Positions 25,063 to 35,316 of a stretch of 64,000 nucleotides of DNA are shown in pieces. The stretch comes from Flavobacteriaceae bacterium (GTDB lineage Bacteria > Bacteroidota > Bacteroidia > Flavobacteriales > Flavobacteriaceae), in NCBI GenBank assembly GCA_030683815.1, contig JAUXPJ010000005.1:110916-174915 (forward strand), in the 5' to 3' direction. Below the pieces are notes generated by a model that was not told the DNA's origin, did no database searches, and worked only from the letters and a program-made list of their open reading frames with translations. The position numbers and the translations under genes were made by a program. Each line of letters starts with the position of its first letter. Within the stretch, counting starts at the first letter, position 1.

Positions 25063-25509
25063 TTAATTAGTCCAATTAGGAATGTCTTCTAAAAAGAAAT
25101 ATGTTTCATTTTCAGTATCAATCTGACAATAAAAATGTTGTAAACCGTTGGTTACGACTAAAAAACGAGCTTCTAATTTTAGATTATATCGTGCAATTTG
25201 GTCAAAAACTTCTTGTGAAATAGGTACATTAGGCGCTTTACATTCTACTATAATTTCAGGTTTTGCATTTTTGTTATAAACCACAATATCTGTTCTTTTA
25301 GTCAAGGTGTTGAGTGTCAATTTTTTTTCAACAGCGATAAGAGATGCCGGATATTTTTTTTCTGTAACCAAATACATCAAAAAATGTTGCCGAACCCATT
25401 CTTCCGGAGTTAAAACCACCTCTTTTTTTCTGATAAAATCAAAAATGAACAACTTATTTTCGTTACTTTTGATTCGAAATTGATAGTTTGGTAAGTTCAA
25501 TTCTTGCAT
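25063..25509 (-). CDS. HsdR N-terminal-like (HSDR_N_2) nuclease-fold protein
   Basis: I start this at MQELNLPNYQ (about 148 residues), since the longer ORF to 25554 would overlap the divergent holA gene. It resembles the N-terminal PD-(D/E)xK domain of type I restriction R subunits. The pattern TDIVVYNK...EIIVECKAP supplies the D and the E-x-K of the nuclease fold. No methylase, specificity subunit or helicase is nearby, so it is not a restriction system. Stand-alone versions next to holA are common in Flavobacteria and their role is unknown. Confidence 0.8.
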   Translation of the reverse strand: MQELNLPNYQFRIKSNENKLFIFDFIRKKEVVLTPEEWVRQHFLMYLVTEKKYPASLIAVEKKLTLNTLTKRTDIVVYNKNAKPEIIVECKAPNVPISQEVFDQIARYNLKLEARFLVVTNGLQHFYCQIDTENETYFFLEDIPNWTN

Positions 25510-25538
25510 GACACAAAAATGATAATTTTTCTGATTAT

Positions 25539-26543
25539 ATGGCAGATTTCTCACAAATTATTACCGAAATAAAAAATAATCAAGTGAAACCTATTTATTT
25601 TTTGATGGGTGATGAACCATTTTTTATTGATCAACTTTCTAATTATATAGAAGAAAATCTTCTGTCAGAAGAAGATAAGGGATTTAATCAAATGGTTTTA
25701 TATGGGCGAGATGTTACCATTGATGAAATAATTTCCAATGCAAAGCGATATCCGATGATGGCTGAGCGACAAGTTGTTATCGTAAAAGAAGCACAAGAAT
25801 TATCTAGAACAATTGATAAATTAGAATATTACGCTGCTAATCCAACACCAACAACAGTTTTGGTTTTTTGTTATAAATATAAAACAATTGATAAGCGGAA
25901 AGCTTTAGCCAAAAATATCATTAAAAATGGAGAGCTTTTTGTTAGTGAAAAGCTGTATGAAAATAAAGTAGCAGATTGGATAAGAAGAGAATTATCAAAT
26001 AAAAAATATCATATTGATCCGAAAGCTTCTAATATGTTGGTTGAGTTTTTAGGAACTGATTTGGGTAAAATCAACAACGAACTAAATAAATTAATGATTA
26101 TTCTTCCGGTCGGAAGTACTATAACACCCGAAATTATTGAAAAAAATATAGGCATCAGTAAAGATTACAACAATTTTGAGCTTAAAAAAGCAATTGGAGA
26201 ACGCAATGTTTATAAGGCCAATCAGATTATTATACACTTTGCTCACAACACAAAATCGAATCCGCTAAATATGACTATTGGTGTTTTAAATGGATTTTTT
26301 ACGCAAATGTTGTTGTATCATGGTTTGTCGGATAAAAATTCACAAGTGGTTGCCAAAGTGTTAAAAATCAACCCATATTTTGTTCCAGAATATCAAACTG
26401 CAGCTAGAAATTATCCGATGAAAAAGGTGTCAGAATGTATTGCGCTTTTACGCGAAGCTGATTTAAAAAGCAAAGGAGTAGGAGCCAATTCACTTGCTGA
26501 AGGTGATGTTTTAAAAGAGTTAGTTTATAAAATGTTACATTAA
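25539..26543 (+). CDS. holA: DNA polymerase III subunit delta
   Basis: This 334-residue protein is the clamp-loader delta subunit, which opens the sliding clamp. Family features are the N-terminal PIYFLMGDEPFFIDQ, the RYPMMAERQVVIVKEAQ region with the clamp-contact hydrophobics, and the C-terminal collar domain around NPLNMTIGVLNGFF. There is no P-loop, as normal for delta. It is alone on this strand. The length is typical. Confidence 0.93.
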   Translation: MADFSQIITEIKNNQVKPIYFLMGDEPFFIDQLSNYIEENLLSEEDKGFNQMVLYGRDVTIDEIISNAKRYPMMAERQVVIVKEAQELSRTIDKLEYYAANPTPTTVLVFCYKYKTIDKRKALAKNIIKNGELFVSEKLYENKVADWIRRELSNKKYHIDPKASNMLVEFLGTDLGKINNELNKLMIILPVGSTITPEIIEKNIGISKDYNNFELKKAIGERNVYKANQIIIHFAHNTKSNPLNMTIGVLNGFFTQMLLYHGLSDKNSQVVAKVLKINPYFVPEYQTAARNYPMKKVSECIALLREADLKSKGVGANSLAEGDVLKELVYKMLH

Positions 26544-26544
26544 A

Positions 26545-27609
26545 CTAGTTTTTCTTCACATCAACTTTAATTCTTTCGGGTCTGTTGGCTAATTCCCAAG
26601 CCGTATAAAATACTAATTGAGCTCTTTTAGCCAGCAATTCGTAATTAATTTTATCGGGAGTATCAGTTGGTTTGTGATAATCTTCATGAACTCCGTTGAA
26701 ATAAAAAATGATAGGAATGTTGTTTTTTGCAAACTGATAATGATCTGATCGATAATAAAAACGATTTGGTTCATTCTCATCGTTATAAGTGTAATCAAAA
26801 ACCAAATTGGTGTATTTGGCATTTACTTTTTCTGAGATTTGATGTAATTCCGAACTTAACTTATCAGCTCCAATAATGTAAATATAATTGGGATTATCAG
26901 CGTATTTTGCATCAACTCTTCCAATCATATCAATATTTAAATTGGCAACCGTATTTTGTAATGAAAAAACCGGATTTTCAGCATAATATTTAGCCCCCAT
27001 CAATCCGACTTCTTCACCGGTAAGATTGAGAAATAAAATAGAACGCTTAGGTCCATTTCCATTTTCACTGGCTTTTTTAAAGGCTTCCGCAATTTCTAAA
27101 ACGGCAACAGTTCCAGAACCATCATCATCAGCGCCATTATAAATTTCATTATCCTTTATTCCAACATGATCATAATGAGCAGAAATTACGATTATTTCAT
27201 CAGGTTTTTCAGTTCCTTTGATAAAAGCTAAAACATTTTCGGAGTCATTTTTTGAACGTCCTTTAAAATAATCAACAGGAATATTTTGCAGATAATTCAA
27301 TCCGTTGGGCGATGAAATATTCATTGATTTGTAATAATCAACCAAATATTTAGCCGCTTTTTTCTGTCCGGCTTCCCCTACTTTTCTGCCTTCAAATTCA
27401 TCAGAAGCTATAATGTAAAGATGTTTTTTTAAATCAGTTGAAGTAATAGTTGTCGCAAAAGCAGCAGCAATCTCAGTTGTTGAATTTAAATTATTTTCAT
27501 CTTGAAACTGATTGACAGATTTAGTTTCGGTTATTTTTAATTGAGCATTTGCAAATTGAAAAGAAATTAAACTAAAAGAAAATAATAACAGGATAAATAT
27601 TTTTTTCAT
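26545..27609 (-). CDS. M28-family aminopeptidase, exported
   Basis: The start at MKKIFILLL (354 residues) gives a proper signal peptide ending near QFANA; the ORF to 27642 adds 11 residues before it. The two-zinc site is complete in order: SAHYDH, GADDDGSG, TGEEVGL, NIDMIGR and HKPTDT. It probably removes N-terminal residues from peptides in the periplasm. An iron-type ABC importer lies just upstream on the same strand, but no functional tie is evident. Convergent with holA, with one base between the stop codons. Confidence 0.9.
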   Translation of the reverse strand: MKKIFILLLFSFSLISFQFANAQLKITETKSVNQFQDENNLNSTTEIAAAFATTITSTDLKKHLYIIASDEFEGRKVGEAGQKKAAKYLVDYYKSMNISSPNGLNYLQNIPVDYFKGRSKNDSENVLAFIKGTEKPDEIIVISAHYDHVGIKDNEIYNGADDDGSGTVAVLEIAEAFKKASENGNGPKRSILFLNLTGEEVGLMGAKYYAENPVFSLQNTVANLNIDMIGRVDAKYADNPNYIYIIGADKLSSELHQISEKVNAKYTNLVFDYTYNDENEPNRFYYRSDHYQFAKNNIPIIFYFNGVHEDYHKPTDTPDKINYELLAKRAQLVFYTAWELANRPERIKVDVKKN

Positions 27610-27647
27610 TTTTCTGATTTTTAAAACATCCAAATATAGCAAATAAT

Positions 27648-28445
27648 TTAAGGTACAGATATTTTAAATTGATTTGATTGAGCATCAAAAGTTACCAAGA
27701 GAGAATCAAATAATTCTTGAAAACGTTCCTGATTTTTAAGATTTTCGGGTGAATCGAAATAACAATTATTTGCTGTCATCAACCAAATGGTATCAGCCAG
27801 TTCAATAGCCCAATGAATTTCATGGGTAGAAATAATGATGGTTTTTTGTGCTTCTTTTGAGAGTTTTTTAAGCAATAAGAAAGTTTCAATTTTATGATGA
27901 ATATCTAAATGTGCTGTAGGTTCATCAAAAATGATTATAGGGGTGTCTTGAGCTAATGCTCTGGATATTAATACTTTTTGTAATTGTCCGTCGCTTAATT
28001 CAAAAATGTTTTTATCTTTTAAATGAACAGTATTAGTGAGTTCCAGTGCATTATTGACCATGTTCAGATCTTCGACAGATAAGTTGTCAACCCAATTGGT
28101 ATGTGGTTGCCGACCGAGTGCTACTAATTCAAAAACTGTCAGATTACTTTCCGGCAACCGCTCTGTTAAAACAACACTTAATATTTTAGAAAATAATTTT
28201 GAATTAATTTTATTAATCTCATTTTTGTTGATGAGGATATTTCCGGCTAATTTTGGAATTACTTTAGATAATGTTTTTAAAAGTGTCGATTTTCCCACTC
28301 CGTTTTTTCCTAATAAACAGATAAATTCACCTTGATTTGCCTTAAAATTAAGTTGATTTTTAACAATGACTTTCTTCTTTTTATCAGCATATCCGATTGA
28401 TAAATCACGAACTTCAAGAATTATATTTTTTTGATTTTCAGTCAT
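27648..28445 (-). CDS. Iron-siderophore/cobalamin-type ABC importer, ATPase
   Basis: This 265-residue ATPase belongs to the FecE/BtuD group. Walker A is GKNGVGKST, the signature is LSDGQLQKV and Walker B is PIIIFDEPTAHLD. It shares one base (at 28445) with the permease gene upstream. The pair would power import of ferric siderophore, haem or vitamin B12. No periplasmic binding protein is in this window, so the substrate is open. Confidence 0.9.
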   Translation of the reverse strand: MTENQKNIILEVRDLSIGYADKKKKVIVKNQLNFKANQGEFICLLGKNGVGKSTLLKTLSKVIPKLAGNILINKNEINKINSKLFSKILSVVLTERLPESNLTVFELVALGRQPHTNWVDNLSVEDLNMVNNALELTNTVHLKDKNIFELSDGQLQKVLISRALAQDTPIIIFDEPTAHLDIHHKIETFLLLKKLSKEAQKTIIISTHEIHWAIELADTIWLMTANNCYFDSPENLKNQERFQELFDSLLVTFDAQSNQFKISVP

Positions 28446-29470
28446 TAATAATTTATTTTACGTTTTCTGACAATCAGCCAAATTACAATCGGAGCTCCAA
28501 ATAAAGTAGTTATTGCATTGATGGGCAAGGTAAATTCTGAATTGGGTAATTGTGCAATAGTATCACTTATTAACATTAAAATAGCTCCGTTTAATAAAAC
28601 GGCCGGAATCAAAATAAAATGATTGGAAGTGTTAAAAATTAATTTTGTTAAGTGAGGAACTGCCAAACCCACAAAAGCGATTGGTCCCGAAAATGCGGTT
28701 ACCAAACCGGTTAATAAACTTGTAACTACTAAGATGCTCAATCGAACTTTTTTGATATTTACACCCAAACTCTGTGCATAATTTTCACCTAATAACAAGC
28801 TGTTTAAAGGTTTTATCAAAAATAATAAAGGTATAATTCCGATGATGTAAAAGCCAAAATAAATCCATAATTCCTGAGTTGAATGATTTCCTAAATTTCC
28901 GAAACCCCAAGCAATATATTGTTGTAACTGATTTGCCGTACTAAAATAAGCCATAATGCCAATGATAGCCGCCGCAAAACTTCCAAACATCAATCCGATG
29001 ATTAAAATGGACATGGTGTTTTTAATTTTACCGGCCATAGTTAAAACTACCAGCATAATTAAAGAAGCGCCGATAGCGGCAGCTATTATAAAAGACCAAT
29101 TAGATAGAAATATTGTGGAAAATCCACCTATAGAAACTAATAAAATTAAAATAGCAATTCCTAAGCTGGCTCCTGAACTGATTCCTAAAATGTATGGATC
29201 GGCCAGCGGATTTCTGAATAAAGTTTGCATTAACAATCCGCTTACAGCTAGAGCAGAACCTCCAAAAATGGCAGTAATTGCTTTCGGAATTCGGAATTCG
29301 GTTATAATAATTTGCCAATTTTCATTGGATGATGTTTTATTGAAAAGAATATCAAAAATATCCTGTATAGGAATGTCTACAGAACCAAAACTTAAATTCA
29401 TCATTAAAACGATGATGAACAATAGGAGTAACGAGACAAAGGGTATTTGATATGTATTGTTTGAATTCAA
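28445..29470 (-). CDS. FecCD-family ABC importer permease
   Basis: This 341-residue permease has about nine to ten membrane helices. FecCD motifs are GFRIPKAITAI-type early sequence (TEFRIPKAITAIFGG), GSALAVSGLLMQTLFRNPLADPY and the cytoplasmic coupling region FVGLAVPHL. It forms the channel dimer for the ATPase encoded next. The gene begins just after rdgB ends on the same strand, with 3 bp between them. Substrate as for the ATPase. Confidence 0.92.
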   Translation of the reverse strand: MNSNNTYQIPFVSLLLLFIIVLMMNLSFGSVDIPIQDIFDILFNKTSSNENWQIIITEFRIPKAITAIFGGSALAVSGLLMQTLFRNPLADPYILGISSGASLGIAILILLVSIGGFSTIFLSNWSFIIAAAIGASLIMLVVLTMAGKIKNTMSILIIGLMFGSFAAAIIGIMAYFSTANQLQQYIAWGFGNLGNHSTQELWIYFGFYIIGIIPLLFLIKPLNSLLLGENYAQSLGVNIKKVRLSILVVTSLLTGLVTAFSGPIAFVGLAVPHLTKLIFNTSNHFILIPAVLLNGAILMLISDTIAQLPNSEFTLPINAITTLFGAPIVIWLIVRKRKINY

Positions 29471-29473
29471 GTT

Positions 29474-30058
29474 TTATAAACTGTTTAAAAATTGGACAAG
29501 TTGTTGAATTGCTTTTCCTCTGTGACTGATTTTTCCTTTTTCTTCTAAATTCATTTCTGCAAAAGTTTTAGAGTATCCATCAGGAATAAAAATCGGGTCG
29601 TAACCAAAACCCTCATTTCCTCGTTCTTCTTCGATGATTTTTCCTTTGCAAACACCTTCAAAAAGATATTGTTTGCCCGATAAATTTAGAGCAATTACAG
29701 TTCTAAATTGTGCTTTTCTATTAGATTTATCCTTTAAATTAAACAATAATTTTTCGATATTGTTAAACGGATTTGCTTCTTCTCCGGCATATCGTGCAGA
29801 ATATACACCGGGAGCTCCATTCAAACTTTCCACTTCTAAACCGGTATCATCAGCAAAGCAATTCATCTGAAATTGTTGTGTAACAAAATTCGCTTTTAGA
29901 ATGGCATTTTCCTCTAGAGTGGTGGCCGTTTCGGGAATTTCAACAAAACAATTAATATCAGATAAAGATTTCAGTTCAATAAAATCAGGTAATAGATCTT
30001 TAACTTCTTTAAGTTTATTTAAATTATTAGTAGCAAAAACCAATTGAATTTTATTCAT
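29474..30058 (-). CDS. rdgB: Non-canonical purine NTP diphosphatase
   Basis: This is the HAM1/RdgB enzyme, which hydrolyses dITP, XTP and related damaged purines to the monophosphate and keeps them out of DNA. The SxxK/substrate loop [12 protein letters not shown], the metal site [14 protein letters not shown] and the [12 protein letters not shown] loop are clear. GYDPIFIP and the SHR box near the end are also present. I prefer the start MNKIQLVF, giving 194 residues; an upstream ATG at 30073 adds five residues and overlaps rlmH more deeply. It is translationally coupled to rlmH. Confidence 0.93.
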   Translation of the reverse strand: MNKIQLVFATNNLNKLKEVKDLLPDFIELKSLSDINCFVEIPETATTLEENAILKANFVTQQFQMNCFADDTGLEVESLNGAPGVYSARYAGEEANPFNNIEKLLFNLKDKSNRKAQFRTVIALNLSGKQYLFEGVCKGKIIEEERGNEGFGYDPIFIPDGYSKTFAEMNLEEKGKISHRGKAIQQLVQFLNSL

Positions 30059-30524
30059 GATGGTATGGTTCATTTTTTAAAATAGTGAATGAACGATAAA
30101 GCTGTTCGGCCAAAAATAATCGAATCATTTGATGCGAAAAAGTCATTTTAGACAAGGATATTTTTTCTTGAGCGATTTTGTAAACATCCTCAGAAAAACC
30201 GTATGCGCCGCCAATTACAAAAACTAATTGCTTCGCAGCTGCATTCATTTTTTTTTGTAAATATTCAGAAAATTCAATTGATCGGAACTGTTGTCCTTTT
30301 TCATCCAACAAAACCAAGACATCGCCACCTTGAATTTTTGAAAGGATTAATTGTCCTTCTTTTTCTTTTAGTTGAGATTGATTGAAGCTTTTAGAATTTT
30401 TTACATCAGGAATTATTTCAATTTCAAACGAGATGTAATGCTTTAGTCGCTTTTGATAACTGTCAATCAACTCATTCAACTCTGGTTGATCTGTTTTACC
30501 AATGGCTAAAAGTTTTATTTTCAT
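30051..30524 (-). CDS. rlmH: 23S rRNA pseudouridine-1915 N3-methyltransferase
   Basis: This SPOUT-family enzyme methylates pseudouridine 1915 in helix 69 of 23S rRNA. Starting at [11 protein letters not shown] gives 157 residues, the usual length; the ORF to 30554 adds ten. The SAM knot motifs are [18 protein letters not shown] and the C-terminal [12 protein letters not shown] with NEPYHHE. The last is the family's terminal active-site sequence. Its end overlaps the start of rdgB. Confidence 0.95.
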   Translation of the reverse strand: MKIKLLAIGKTDQPELNELIDSYQKRLKHYISFEIEIIPDVKNSKSFNQSQLKEKEGQLILSKIQGGDVLVLLDEKGQQFRSIEFSEYLQKKMNAAAKQLVFVIGGAYGFSEDVYKIAQEKISLSKMTFSHQMIRLFLAEQLYRSFTILKNEPYHHE

Positions 30525-30574
30525 CCGGTAAAGATAAAAATATTTAAAGTTCAAAAAACTTCAACTAAAAAAGT

Positions 30575-30582
30575 TATTTTTG
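30575..30582 (+). promoter_or_regulatory. Predicted -7 box for the nadC operon
   Basis: TATTTTTG fits TAnnTTTG, 20 bp before the nadC ATG at 30603. No clear -33 box is seen. Confidence 0.5.
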
Positions 30583-30602
30583 TTTACCTATATAAATATC
30601 GA

Positions 30603-31472
30603 ATGATTACATCACAACAATTTGAAAATGAATTAAAAATCATCATTTCCAATGCGATAAGAGAAGATATCGGCTCTGGTGATTACAGTTCTTTAGCTTG
30701 TATTCCTGCTCAATCTGTTGGAAAAGCGAAGCTTTTAGTAAAAGAAAACGGAATTATTGCCGGAGTTGACTTTGCTAAAATGATATTTAATTATGTAGAT
30801 GCTGATTTAAAAATTGAAACTTTTATAAACGATGGCAAAACAGTTCAAAAAGGAGATATCGTTTTTATAGTAGAAGGAAAAGCACAATCAATCTTAAAAT
30901 CAGAACGTTTGGTGCTGAATTCGATGCAACGCATGAGCGCTATTGCCACCAAAACCCATCATTTTGTTAATTTGTTAAAAGGAACATTAACTCAAATTTT
31001 AGACACCCGTAAAACGACTCCCGGAATTAGAGCTATTGAGAAATGGGCAGTTAAAATTGGAGGGGGAGAAAATCATCGGTTTGGCTTGTATGATATGATC
31101 ATGCTCAAAGATAATCATATTGATTTTTCTGGTGGAATTACCAAAGCAATCCAAAAAACTAAAGAATTTCTGAGAGAAAATCAACTAGATTTAAAAATTA
31201 TTGTTGAGGCAAGAAGTCTAGTCGAAATAAAAGAAATTTTAAATGCTGGAGGAGTTTACCGAATTTTAATCGATAATTTTTCTATTGATGATACCGAAAA
31301 AGCAGTTGAATTGATTGGCAATCAATGTTTAACGGAATCATCCGGCGGAATTGATGAAACTAACATTAGAGATTATGCCGAATGCGGCGTAAATTATATT
31401 TCTTCCGGCGCCTTAACACACTCAGTTTCTAATATGGATTTAAGTTTAAAAGCTACTTTTGATTATGACTAA
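30603..31472 (+). CDS. nadC: Nicotinate-nucleotide pyrophosphorylase (carboxylating)
   Basis: This 289-residue enzyme converts quinolinate and PRPP to nicotinate mononucleotide in de novo NAD synthesis. DTRKTTPGIR (about 137-146) and GGGENHRFGLYDMIMLKDNH are the phosphoribosyl and quinolinate pocket. EARSL and ESSGGI in the barrel follow. The stop codon overlaps the start of the yihY gene. It heads a tight nadC-yihY-kdsB-hisS cluster. Confidence 0.96.
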   Translation: MITSQQFENELKIIISNAIREDIGSGDYSSLACIPAQSVGKAKLLVKENGIIAGVDFAKMIFNYVDADLKIETFINDGKTVQKGDIVFIVEGKAQSILKSERLVLNSMQRMSAIATKTHHFVNLLKGTLTQILDTRKTTPGIRAIEKWAVKIGGGENHRFGLYDMIMLKDNHIDFSGGITKAIQKTKEFLRENQLDLKIIVEARSLVEIKEILNAGGVYRILIDNFSIDDTEKAVELIGNQCLTESSGGIDETNIRDYAECGVNYISSGALTHSVSNMDLSLKATFDYD

Positions 31473-32397
31473 ACCCATCGAAAATAAATTAGAGAAAATA
31501 CCCATTTTACGAGAAATTGTAAGATTGATCCAAAGGGTTAAAATTCCGGGTTTAGAAGGACTGACACTATACGATTTGTTGGAAATGTATATCATAGGAA
31601 TTTTACGAGGCGCACTGACTTCAAGAGCAGGTTCTATTGCATTTAGTTTTTTTATGGCGTTATTTCCCTTTTTACTTTTCCTTTTAACACTGATTCCGTA
31701 CGTTCCAATCGAAGGATTTCAAGCAGATTTTTTATTTATGATTGAACAATTATTGCCCCCAAAAACGGTTGATGCAGTTCAATTGGTTATTGAAGATATT
31801 ATCAAAAATAAATACGGCGGATTGCTTTCTTTCGGATTTATTGCGTCCATTTTTTTGATGGCAAACGGAGTGAATGCTATTTTTGGCGGATTTGAAATTT
31901 CTTTCCATATAGAAAAATCAAGAAATGTTATTAAACAATACGTTGTAGCACTTGGAATTTCTGTGATTATTGCACTATTGTTACTGGTGATTGTTGCCTT
32001 CACTGTTTATTTTCAAATAGGAATAGAGCATTTAAAAAGCAGTGGTTGGTTAGATGATGATGTGTTTTGGATAGAAAAAGGAAGACAGCTCTTTTTTGTT
32101 ATTACCGTTTTGATTTCTGTCGGATTTTTATTTTACTTCGGAACCATACAAGGTAAATACTTAAAATTTTTATCACCGGGAGTCATTTTAACAACGGTTT
32201 TATCAATTGTTACTTTTTATTTCTTCGGAATTTATGTCGAAAAATTTGCGAGCTACAATGAATTATACGGTTCCATCGGAACTTTATTAATACTGATGAT
32301 TTTTGTCTGGTTAAATTCCATTATTTTGCTGTTGGGATTTGAACTGAATGCCACCATCAATCGTATGAAAAGAATCAATAAAGAAAAACATCAATGA
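31465..32397 (+). CDS. YihY/BrkB-family inner-membrane protein
   Basis: This protein of about 310 residues has six or so membrane helices. The family motif [19 protein letters not shown] is at about 60-78, and [28 protein letters not shown] is in the C-terminal half. The true start is probably the ATG at 31465 (MTKPIEN), inside the last codons of nadC; a TTG at 31459 is an alternative. Formerly named RNase BN, the family is now thought to be membrane transporters of unknown substrate. It overlaps kdsB by 4 bp. Confidence 0.88.
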   Translation: MTKPIENKLEKIPILREIVRLIQRVKIPGLEGLTLYDLLEMYIIGILRGALTSRAGSIAFSFFMALFPFLLFLLTLIPYVPIEGFQADFLFMIEQLLPPKTVDAVQLVIEDIIKNKYGGLLSFGFIASIFLMANGVNAIFGGFEISFHIEKSRNVIKQYVVALGISVIIALLLLVIVAFTVYFQIGIEHLKSSGWLDDDVFWIEKGRQLFFVITVLISVGFLFYFGTIQGKYLKFLSPGVILTTVLSIVTFYFFGIYVEKFASYNELYGSIGTLLILMIFVWLNSIILLLGFELNATINRMKRINKEKHQ

Positions 32398-33137
32398 AAG
32401 TAATTGCCATGATTCCGGCTCGATTGGAAGCCATTCGTTTTCCGGGAAAATTGATGAAAGATTTAGGAGGAAAAACAGTGATTAGCAGAACTTATGATGC
32501 TGTTAAAAACACGAATTTATTTGACGAAGTTTATGTGGTAACAGATAGTTCTATTATTTTTGATGAAATTCAAAGACAAGGCGGACAAGTATTGATGAGT
32601 CAAAAATCACATGAATCGGGAAGCGATAGAATTGCAGAAGCCATTGCTGATTTAGATATTGATGTCGTCATCAATGTTCAAGGCGATGAACCTTTTACCC
32701 AAAAAGAACCCTTAGAAAAACTGATTGAAGTGTTTAAAAATGATGCCAAAAATGAAGTTGATGTGGCTTCACTGATGTTTAAATTAAATGATAAAATAGA
32801 AATTAACAATCCGAATAACGTAAAAGTGGTGGTAGATAAAGCTAATTTTGCGATGTATTTTTCAAGAGCGCCCATTCCGTATCCAAGAGATGAACAATTT
32901 GGAGTTTATTACAAACATATCGGAATTTATGCTTTCAGAAAAAATGCTTTGCTAGAGATTTCAAAAATGCCGGTAACACAATTGGAAGCTACAGAAAAGT
33001 TGGAAAACCTCCGATTTTTAGAAAATCATAAAAAAATTAAAATGGTTTTAACAACGCATACACCAATCGGAATAGATACAGAAGCAGATTTAGAATCAGC
33101 AAAAAAATATTTATCAGAACAAACAAAAAATACTTAG
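32394..33137 (+). CDS. kdsB: CMP-KDO synthetase
   Basis: This 247-residue enzyme activates 3-deoxy-manno-octulosonate with CTP for lipopolysaccharide inner core. The nucleotide loop [13 protein letters not shown] is at 6-18. [19 protein letters not shown] [17 protein letters not shown] and the C-terminal GIDTEADL follow in order. The start codon overlaps the stop of the upstream gene. The product confirms that the organism makes a KDO-containing envelope. Confidence 0.96.
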   Translation: MKVIAMIPARLEAIRFPGKLMKDLGGKTVISRTYDAVKNTNLFDEVYVVTDSSIIFDEIQRQGGQVLMSQKSHESGSDRIAEAIADLDIDVVINVQGDEPFTQKEPLEKLIEVFKNDAKNEVDVASLMFKLNDKIEINNPNNVKVVVDKANFAMYFSRAPIPYPRDEQFGVYYKHIGIYAFRKNALLEISKMPVTQLEATEKLENLRFLENHKKIKMVLTTHTPIGIDTEADLESAKKYLSEQTKNT

Positions 33138-33143
33138 TATAAG

Positions 33144-34517
33144 ATGGCACAAAAACCAAGTATTCCAAAAGGAACTCGAGATTTTTCACCAACCGAAGTG
33201 GCGAAACGCAATTATATTATACAAATAATCAAAGCTACTTTTGAAAATTTCGGATTTCAGCCTATTGAAACACCATCATTTGAAAATTCAGAAACTTTGA
33301 TGGGGAAATATGGGGAAGAAGGCGATCGGTTGATTTTTAAAATTTTAAATTCTGGAGATTATTTATCAAAAGTTTCGGATGCATTGTTACTGCAAAAAGA
33401 TACTAATAAGTTAACAACTCAAATCTCGGAAAAAGCGCTTCGATATGATTTAACCGTGCCATTTGCACGTTATGTGGTGCAACATCAAAATGAAATTGAG
33501 TTTCCGTTTAAACGCTACCAAATTCAGCCGGTCTGGCGTGCTGATCGTCCTCAAAAAGGGCGTTTTAGAGAATTTTATCAGTGCGATGCCGATGTAGTTG
33601 GCTCTAAATCGCTTTGGCAAGAAGTAGAATTTGTGCAGTTGTATGATGCGGTTTTTCATCAATTAAATTTAAAAGAAGTTACCATAAAACTCAACAATCG
33701 GAAAATTTTATCGGGTATTGCCGAAGTAATTGGCGCTGCTGATAAATTAATAGATTTTACGATTGCTTTAGACAAACTCGATAAAATAGGCGAGGAGGGC
33801 GTGAAAAAAGAAATGTTGGACAAAGGAATTACTGCAATGGCCATCGAAAAAGTGAGTCCGTTATTTCATCTTTCGGGTTCAAACATCGAAAAATTGCATC
33901 AGTTAAAAGAGATTTTAAATGATTCTGTTGATGGTTTAACCGGTGTTAACGAATTAGAATTTGTGATTTCAACCCTTGAAAATGTTGGTTTATATACTTC
34001 AAATCTTGAAATTGATGTAACTTTAGCGCGCGGTTTAAACTATTATACCGGAGCCATTATTGAGGTAATTCCGCCTAAAACAGTTCAGATGGGCTCTATC
34101 GGTGGTGGTGGAAGATATGATGATTTAACAGGTGTTTTCGGACTTAAAGACATGAGCGGAATTGGTGTTTCTTTTGGTTTAGACAGAATTTATTTGGTGT
34201 TGGAAGAATTGAATTTATTCAGTGAAGTTGAAATGCCCAAACCTGAAATTTTATTTGCCAATTTTGGAGAGAAAGAAGCGTTATATGCCACTAAAACCAT
34301 CAAAAAATTGAGAGCATTAAATGTTAAATCAGAGTTATATCCTGAGGAAACTAAATTGAAAAAACAATTAAATTACGCCGATAAACGAAAGATTCCTTTT
34401 GTGGTATTAATTGGTTCAAAAGAATTAGAAAACCAAACATTTACCGTCAAAAATATGATAACAGGAGATCAGCAAGAAGGAGATTTTCCATTTTTATTGC
34501 AACTTTTGAAACAATAA
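33144..34517 (+). CDS. hisS: Histidine-tRNA ligase
   Basis: This 457-residue class II synthetase charges tRNA-His. Motif 1 is at the PKGTRDFSP start with [13 protein letters not shown]. Motif 2 is [13 protein letters not shown]. The histidine-specific [12 protein letters not shown] and motif 3 [11 protein letters not shown] follow, with the anticodon-binding domain over the last 95 residues. It begins 6 bp after kdsB, so it belongs to the same transcript. All expected sequence blocks are present. Confidence 0.97.
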   Translation: MAQKPSIPKGTRDFSPTEVAKRNYIIQIIKATFENFGFQPIETPSFENSETLMGKYGEEGDRLIFKILNSGDYLSKVSDALLLQKDTNKLTTQISEKALRYDLTVPFARYVVQHQNEIEFPFKRYQIQPVWRADRPQKGRFREFYQCDADVVGSKSLWQEVEFVQLYDAVFHQLNLKEVTIKLNNRKILSGIAEVIGAADKLIDFTIALDKLDKIGEEGVKKEMLDKGITAMAIEKVSPLFHLSGSNIEKLHQLKEILNDSVDGLTGVNELEFVISTLENVGLYTSNLEIDVTLARGLNYYTGAIIEVIPPKTVQMGSIGGGGRYDDLTGVFGLKDMSGIGVSFGLDRIYLVLEELNLFSEVEMPKPEILFANFGEKEALYATKTIKKLRALNVKSELYPEETKLKKQLNYADKRKIPFVVLIGSKELENQTFTVKNMITGDQQEGDFPFLLQLLKQ

Positions 34518-34551
34518 TCGGTAAAATAAAATTATTTAAATCATAAAATTG

Positions 34552-34559
34552 TAATTTTG
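34552..34559 (+). promoter_or_regulatory. Predicted -7 box for folE
   Basis: TAATTTTG fits TAnnTTTG. Its position rules out the TTG at 34557 as start and favours the ATG at 34578. Confidence 0.55.
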
Positions 34560-34577
34560 CAAGCCAAATTAATTAAG

Positions 34578-35267
34578 ATGTTGGAGGGAAATAAAAGAAA
34601 AATAAACGATTCGCAAAATGATTTTGATGATGATCATCAATCTTCATCTGCAAAAACACCTTTAAGAGCCGATGCTTTTGATATTTCTGATGATGAAAAA
34701 ATTCAGAAAATTCAAGAAAATGTATATCAAATCCTTCAGACTTTAGGAATGGATTTAAATGATGATAGTTTGAAAGGAACCCCGAAAAGAGTGGCTAAAA
34801 TGTTTGTAAAGGAAATTTTTGGCGGACTAAATCAAAATTTAAAACCTAAACTTTCAACCTTTGAAAATTCATATAAATACGGTGAAATGTTGGTGGAGAA
34901 AAACATTGTTGTTTATTCAACTTGTGAACATCATTTATTGCCCATCATTGGGCGCGCTCATGTGGCGTACATTTCTAACGGAAAGGTAATTGGCTTGTCA
35001 AAAATAAACAGAATTGTAGATTTTTACGCAAAACGTCCACAAGTTCAAGAACGTTTAACCATGCAAATAGTGCAATCACTTCAAGAAGCACTCGGAACGG
35101 CAGATGTTGCCTGTGTGATAGACGCCAAACATTTGTGTGTCAATTCAAGAGGAATCAGTGATATTGAAAGCAGTACGGTAACTGCCGAATATGGCGGAAA
35201 ATTTAAAGAGGAAAGTGTAAGACGAGAATTTTTAGATTATATACAGCTCAACACCGTATTTGAATAA
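34578..35267 (+). CDS. folE: GTP cyclohydrolase I
   Basis: This enzyme converts GTP to dihydroneopterin triphosphate for folate synthesis. Starting at MLEGNKRKIND gives 229 residues. The zinc ligands are in STCEHHLLP and KHLCVNSRGI, and the tetrahydropterin-binding region VIGLSKINRIVDFYA is intact. The N-terminal 35 residues are a low-complexity polar extension without homology that I can name. It is monocistronic, ended by a strong terminator shared with secA. Confidence 0.95.
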   Translation: MLEGNKRKINDSQNDFDDDHQSSSAKTPLRADAFDISDDEKIQKIQENVYQILQTLGMDLNDDSLKGTPKRVAKMFVKEIFGGLNQNLKPKLSTFENSYKYGEMLVEKNIVVYSTCEHHLLPIIGRAHVAYISNGKVIGLSKINRIVDFYAKRPQVQERLTMQIVQSLQEALGTADVACVIDAKHLCVNSRGISDIESSTVTAEYGGKFKEESVRREFLDYIQLNTVFE

Positions 35268-35300
35268 CAAAAAACCGCGCTAAAAGCGCGGTTTTTTGTT
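35266..35300. terminator. Bidirectional terminator between folE and secA
   Basis: AACAAAAAACCGCGC pairs perfectly (15 bp) with GCGCGGTTTTTTGTT across TAAAA. A and T runs on both flanks let it serve both the folE and secA transcripts. Confidence 0.92.
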
Positions 35301-35316
35301 GGTTATCATATCAATT

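Noticed and set aside
25063..25509. A type I restriction system
   Set aside because: Only the N-terminal nuclease-like domain is present. There is no HsdM, HsdS or helicase.
28956..29450. 164-residue plus-strand ORF opposite the FecCD permease
   Set aside because: It reflects the hydrophobic codon bias of the membrane protein on the opposite strand.
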